Origin: Io17-Chloro-G2 sp965226915
Lineage (GTDB): Bacteria; Chloroflexota; Dehalococcoidia; Lucifugimonadales; UBA3495
NCBI GenBank assembly: GCA_965226915.1
Contig: CBDDEJ010000002.1
Location: 1-64,000 of the forward strand
Length of the DNA: 64,000 nucleotides
Reading direction: 5' to 3'
How positions within the stretch are numbered: the first letter of the stretch is position 1; each line of letters opens with the position of its first letter. Made by a program: the position numbers and the translations under genes. Below the pieces are notes generated by a model that was not told the DNA's origin, searched no databases, and saw only the letters and a list, made by a program, of their open reading frames with translations. Below, piece by piece: positions 60,668 through 64,000 of the stretch.

Positions 60668-61777
60668 CTATACGGCGGCTGCGCTCGCAGCCATCATTTC
60701 GGAGTCCATCATCTCAGGGTCTTGTTCTTGCTGCGGGGCGGCGATGGAAAATCGTAGCAAGAACGGGCCAAACCAAGCCTCTTCCCCATCTCCAAGCGAG
60801 GCCCAGTCTACGGCGTTCCCGGCTACAATAGTCTCTACACCGGGGGCCAAGTGGTGCAACATGAGCCTTCCATCTCTTCGCCAGATGCATAGGTGCTCTT
60901 CCGGGACACCCTCAGCATCAGGAAGCAAGATGTCGCAGGCGTCGCCGGAACCGATGATCAAAGGTTGTTCTCCCACCTGGAATGAGGGACCTCGGAACTG
61001 ACCGCTGGTAATCAGAACGGTCGCGTTTTCAACAATTTGTTGTGCTGCCCGTGGTCCGCCAATCGACCTGATGTCGAAGGTTGGCTCTACTTCCTTTTGG
61101 TTGTTAGCAAACCATCCGTCAACAACCCGCATCCACTTGGCCATAATCCTCTTGGCAGCGCTCGCCGGACGTAGCACAGACAAATCCAGCAGGTCCATTC
61201 CGGCTCGGCCCGCTGCCTGCGCCAAACGCTGCCCCTTCTCAAGGACCAGCCGGCAGGCCCTTATCGGCGCAAACACAAACAGTTCCACTAGCCGGCGGGT
61301 GGCCCTTCGAATACCCTGCGCCACCAGTTCCATCAAATGCCGGCAGGCCCTTATCGGCGCAAACACAAACAGTTCCACTAGCCGGCGGATGGCCCTTCGA
61401 ATACCCTGCTCCACCAGTTCTATCAAATGTCGGCAGGTATTTACCACCGCTTGCACCGAACGCTTTAAGCGCTCCAGGAGTAGCATGCAGGCCCTCATCG
61501 GCCAAAACAGAAACACTTCTTGGAGGGTGCGGCCGGCGCTCCGTATACCCCGCGCCACGAGTTCCAGCAGATTTACCATCGACAACTTTAGCTGCCGCAG
61601 TAGCCTCATACCAAGCCTTAGCGGGCCGAACACCGACCAATCCAGCAACTGCTTGCCCGCCCTTGAGCCGAGTCCCAGCAATGCTGGCAGGCCAAACCCC
61701 CTCGCCATGAAGCGCCCGAATGGATCCACAAACCGGTGCACGTTCTCTATTCCGTTGCTCATGATTTTGCTGCTCAT
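60668..61777 (-). CDS. FHA-domain protein with 30-residue amphipathic repeats
   Basis: 369 residues. Residues ~55-215 are tandem repeats built on LVELFVFAPIRACR and LMELVAQGIRRA, basic and amphipathic, two of them nearly identical and flanked by more diverged units. Residues ~255-345 form an FHA domain: PLIIGSGDACDILLPDAEGV, EEHLCIWRRDGRLMLHHLAP and LGDGEEAWFGPFLLRF, which would bind phosphothreonine peptides. FHA proteins are common partners of type II/tad secretion ATPases. The ATG overlaps the DUF192 stop (ATGA), so translation is coupled. The repeats could make membrane-associated helices. No exact named family recognised for the repeat part. Confidence 0.8.
   Translation of the reverse strand: MSSKIMSNGIENVHRFVDPFGRFMARGFGLPALLGLGSRAGKQLLDWSVFGPLRLGMRLLRQLKLSMVNLLELVARGIRSAGRTLQEVFLFWPMRACMLLLERLKRSVQAVVNTCRHLIELVEQGIRRAIRRLVELFVFAPIRACRHLMELVAQGIRRATRRLVELFVFAPIRACRLVLEKGQRLAQAAGRAGMDLLDLSVLRPASAAKRIMAKWMRVVDGWFANNQKEVEPTFDIRSIGGPRAAQQIVENATVLITSGQFRGPSFQVGEQPLIIGSGDACDILLPDAEGVPEEHLCIWRRDGRLMLHHLAPGVETIVAGNAVDWASLGDGEEAWFGPFLLRFSIAAPQQEQDPEMMDSEMMAASAAAV
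61250..61430. repeat. 90-bp tandem repeat encoding 30-residue units
   Basis: The block starting CCGGCAGGCCCTTATCGGCG at 61250 recurs at 61340 with only a few differences over ~85 bases; more diverged units continue to ~61590. The period of 90 keeps the frame. Expansion or contraction would change the helical region of the FHA protein. Confidence 0.85.
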
Positions 61778-62316
61778 GCCTTTCTCACCTGCCGAGCCTC
61801 GCGGCCCGAGTTAAATTGTGAACCATTATGATTCGCTCCGCTGGGCTTGATTCCGGTAATCGTCACTCCACTACGCCTCAGCCAGGCGAAGAACCGGGAC
61901 ATCTGGGGAGCTGCTATCGGTCCTAACCATTTCACTTGATCCCCGCCGGAGGTGTCCGTTGCCTTTTTGCTGATAGGCGCAAACACCAGCTTCTGACCCA
62001 CCTTGACCCGCGTACGATGTAACGACCCCGCGGGCAACTCAATAACGCTGCATGCATTCCGGCCGCCCAGTGAAAGCCGGAATGGCCGCATTTGCGAGCA
62101 GGTCTTCACCACCGTACCGTCTTCGGCCAGGTAGACTAAATCGACAGGGAACCTCATCGCGGCGGTGTGAACGGAGTTACATGACTTGATCCAGAGACCT
62201 CGATCCGCGGGAAGCCCCCGGCGGCCCAGCAGACCCCACCCCCGGTTCCAGAGGTTCTCCGCCACTTCTGCCCGGCACAGCAGGTTTTCAGATGAATTGA
62301 TCGATACTTCTCTCAT
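61774..62316 (-). CDS. DUF192 family protein with C-terminal extension
   Basis: 180 residues. The DUF192 core shows NRGWGLLGRRGLPADRGLWI followed by KSCNSVHTAAMRFPVDLVYL and AEDGTVVKTCSQMRPFRLSL, the typical conserved segments. About 60 residues follow the core (from KKATDTSGGDQ), including a hydrophobic FFAWLRRSGVTITG stretch, and are unusual for the family. DUF192 has no settled function and often neighbours tad/type II secretion genes. It sits 15 bases after the tadC stop and overlaps the FHA start, so it is the middle of one operon. Confidence 0.85.
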   Translation of the reverse strand: MREVSINSSENLLCRAEVAENLWNRGWGLLGRRGLPADRGLWIKSCNSVHTAAMRFPVDLVYLAEDGTVVKTCSQMRPFRLSLGGRNACSVIELPAGSLHRTRVKVGQKLVFAPISKKATDTSGGDQVKWLGPIAAPQMSRFFAWLRRSGVTITGIKPSGANHNGSQFNSGREARQVRKA

Positions 62317-62331
62317 TCGCGTTATCCACCC

Positions 62332-62854
62332 CTACAATGCGTTGACGAAATCGAGCAGACTGATGATCGTCGGTACTATCACAACGATACCCATTGCCGG
62401 GACGAAACAAGCGACGAGCGGAATAGTCATCAAGACCGGCGCCCTATGGGCGGCTTGTTCGGCCCTCTGTTTCCGGGCCAACCGGAGGTCGGCGGCCTGC
62501 AACCGGAGAACATCACCCAGGCTACTACCCACAGCCTCCGCCTGCGTCACCGCGGAGGCGAGCCGGACCAGGTCACGTACTCCGGTGCGGTTCGCTATAT
62601 GGCTCAGCGCCTCCCGCCGGCTCCGTCCCAGGCCCACCTGCCGAAGGTACAGGTTAAACGCATCAGCTAGAGGCCCGGTGCTCCTGTCGGCGACTTTGCC
62701 AAAGGCGGCGTCGCTGCCAAGCCCTGACTCCAGGCAGGTCACCAGCAAGTCTAGAGCGTTCGGCAAAGCTTTGGTGATAACCATTTGCCTTTGCCGCATC
62801 CGCCGCAGCAAGATCACATAGGGGCAGCCGGCGGTCAACGCCAGCACCATAGCG
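62332..62854 (-). pseudogene. tadC: TadC-type type II secretion F-domain protein, 5' end cut off by IS66
   Basis: The remaining ~173 codons (MVLALTAGCPYVILLRRMRQ, then LPNALDLLVTCLESGLGSDA, LADAFNLYLRQVGLGRSRRE, AVTQAEAVGSSLGDVL and PLVACFVPAMGIVVIVPTII) match the C-terminal T2SSF domain of TadC, an inner-membrane platform protein of Flp pili. The N-terminal ~120-130 residues are missing because the IS66 copy begins at 62855. The other half presumably lies beyond the window. The first gene of the remaining tadC-DUF192-FHA operon is thus broken. Confidence 0.8.
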
Positions 62855-64000
62855 GTAACTGTTCAGACTTGATGAGGTGAATTGGCTCAAAGCCGTTGGA
62901 AAAACGCTGGCATGGCCGGGGGAGTTGTGGCATACCAGGGAGGTGGACACTGAACTAGACCTGAACGCGGCGAGTGGCGAAACTCTGCTGGAGATAATTG
63001 CCGGCCAGCGGGCAGTCATTGCCGATTTGCAAAGGCGGATTGGGGTTCTGGAATCCCGTCCCAACCGGCGCGGGTCGTCGGGGATGCCGGGTAATCAGCC
63101 GCACTCCAGCCGGCAAGCGCCGGAGAAAAAGGAGCCCAGAAAGCCGCGCCGCCATGGCTTCGCCCGCCAGCGCATGACTCCTACCCGGCGGGTGGAGCAT
63201 GCCGTGGCGGTCTGTCCCGACTGCGGGACTCACCTGAACGGCGGATGGGTACAGCGAACTCGGGAAGTCATTGAGCTACCGGTGGCTCCGGTAGAAGTGA
63301 CCGAGCACGCCCTGGTAGCCCGCATCTGTCCGGTATGCCAGCGGCGCCGGCTGCCCAAAGAGGCCCTGCAGGGGGTGGTTCTGGGCCAGCAGCGACTGGG
63401 GGTCAATCTGGTAAGCCTGATGGTGACCCTGCGGGAGGAGGGACGGTTGCCCATAAGAATCATCCAATGGTACCTGGAGAGCGTCCATCAGTTGCACCTG
63501 AGTGTTGGCGCCATCGTCCAGGCCGTCCATGGAGTAGCCCGTCAGGCTGAGACGGCGGTGCGAGAGGCGCTCGAGCAAGTCCGCGCCAGTCCCGTGGTGC
63601 AGGGCGACGAAACCGGCTGGCGCCAGGACGGGAGCAACGGCTATGTTTGGACCTTCAGCACTCCCAGCGAACGATACTTCCTGCGTCGGGGTCGGGATAA
63701 GGGGGTGGTGGATGAGGTGCTGGATTCCTCCTTCAGCGGAGTGTTGGTCAGTGATTTCTACGCGGCCTATAACCACTACCCGGGCCTGAAGCAACGGTGC
63801 TGGGCTCATCTGCTGCGGGATATCCATGACCTGAAAGGGTTGTACCCAGAAGACGCTGGGCTGGCTCAGTGGGCCGAGGCGGTTCACCAGGTCTACACGG
63901 AGGCCAAGGCCTCGGTCCTTCCCCGAGCCCAGCCAGGCCATCGCACCCAGCTAATGCTGGAAGAGAAACTAATGGTCTTGGCGCGGCCTTTCCTTAACCC
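62855..64000 (+). mobile_element. IS66-family insertion sequence, copy 2 (runs off window)
   Basis: Starts GTAACTGTTCAGA at 62855; the presumed 8-bp target is CCATAGCG (62847-62854). Nearly identical to copy 1 but inverted. The right end is outside. The last three bases (CCC) differ from copy 1 (AGA) at the same point. Confidence 0.88.
62877..64000 (+). CDS. IS66-family transposase (copy 2, partial)
   Basis: Open from a GTG at 62877 (VNWLKAVGKTLAWPG) to the window end, about 374 codons, with the coiled coil, the CPDC/CPVC zinc region and two DDE aspartates as in copy 1. It differs at a handful of bases, for example EALEQVRAS for GVLEQVRAS. The glutamate-containing C-terminus lies outside. 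It appears intact so far. Confidence 0.88.
   Translation, partial: MNWLKAVGKTLAWPGELWHTREVDTELDLNAASGETLLEIIAGQRAVIADLQRRIGVLESRPNRRGSSGMPGNQPHSSRQAPEKKEPRKPRRHGFARQRMTPTRRVEHAVAVCPDCGTHLNGGWVQRTREVIELPVAPVEVTEHALVARICPVCQRRRLPKEALQGVVLGQQRLGVNLVSLMVTLREEGRLPIRIIQWYLESVHQLHLSVGAIVQAVHGVARQAETAVREALEQVRASPVVQGDETGWRQDGSNGYVWTFSTPSERYFLRRGRDKGVVDEVLDSSFSGVLVSDFYAAYNHYPGLKQRCWAHLLRDIHDLKGLYPEDAGLAQWAEAVHQVYTEAKASVLPRAQPGHRTQLMLEEKLMVLARPFLN

Noticed and set aside
61250..61590. Tandem repeats at 61.3-61.6 kb as a CRISPR array
   Set aside because: The 90-bp units are contiguous coding repeats in frame, with no spacers and no cas genes.

Overview
The window reads as a chromosomal segment of a moderately GC-rich free-living bacterium, most likely a member of the Chloroflexota (SAR202/Dehalococcoidia-like). 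The placement is an inference. It rests on an adjacent pair of large membrane proteins of the kind found mainly in Chloroflexi and archaea (DUF2298/TIGR03662 and TIGR03663), a monomeric isocitrate dehydrogenase, two AMP-ligase/acyl-carrier/PlsC fusions and a RibD-RibE-RibBA riboflavin cluster. UGA is a normal stop codon here. No tRNA, rRNA or CRISPR array was recognised.

Layout. 1-9 kb: riboflavin genes (ribD end, a damaged ribE, ribBA), release factor 2 with its frameshift site, a BNR-repeat protein, a frameshifted plsY, thrS with a small GIY-YIG-like gene, a frameshifted CopG-type antitoxin and a D-2-hydroxyacid dehydrogenase. 9-21 kb: a DUF255 thioredoxin-like protein, a GPH transporter, and two acyl-activating/ACP/acyltransferase fusions around an MBL hydrolase and a yihY gene split by an IS630 element plus its MITE. 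21-35 kb: a sensor kinase, a frameshifted OLD-like ATPase, icd, a decayed IS1380 element, a LuxR-type regulator, an MFS transporter, mdh, a complete IS1380-family element (copy A) and a PHP protein. 35-50 kb: housekeeping DNA and RNA functions (DinG-type helicase/exonuclease, OGG-type glycosylase, CCA-adding-type enzyme, rnc, ftsY), an oxidoreductase, a DsbA/FrnE-like gene whose catalytic cysteine position is a UGA codon, and the two large envelope membrane proteins. 50-64 kb: an accessory zone with a flippase stub, a truncated Nudix gene, palindromes, a MITE, two small SWIM zinc-finger genes, a flippase-like protein with an FAD oxidoreductase, two IS66 copies, IS1380 copy B, and the remains of a tad pilus operon.

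The most interesting observation is the candidate selenoprotein at 42205-42843. A strong Shine-Dalgarno and ATG lead into a DsbA-like fold in which the only active-site cysteine position is TGA, followed at a suitable distance by a stable hairpin. The segment also carries an unusual number of single-base frameshifts (plsY, CopG antitoxin, OLD ATPase, one IS1380 transposase) and one internal deletion (ribE). These could be real decay or assembly indels, so read-level checking matters before calling the genes dead.
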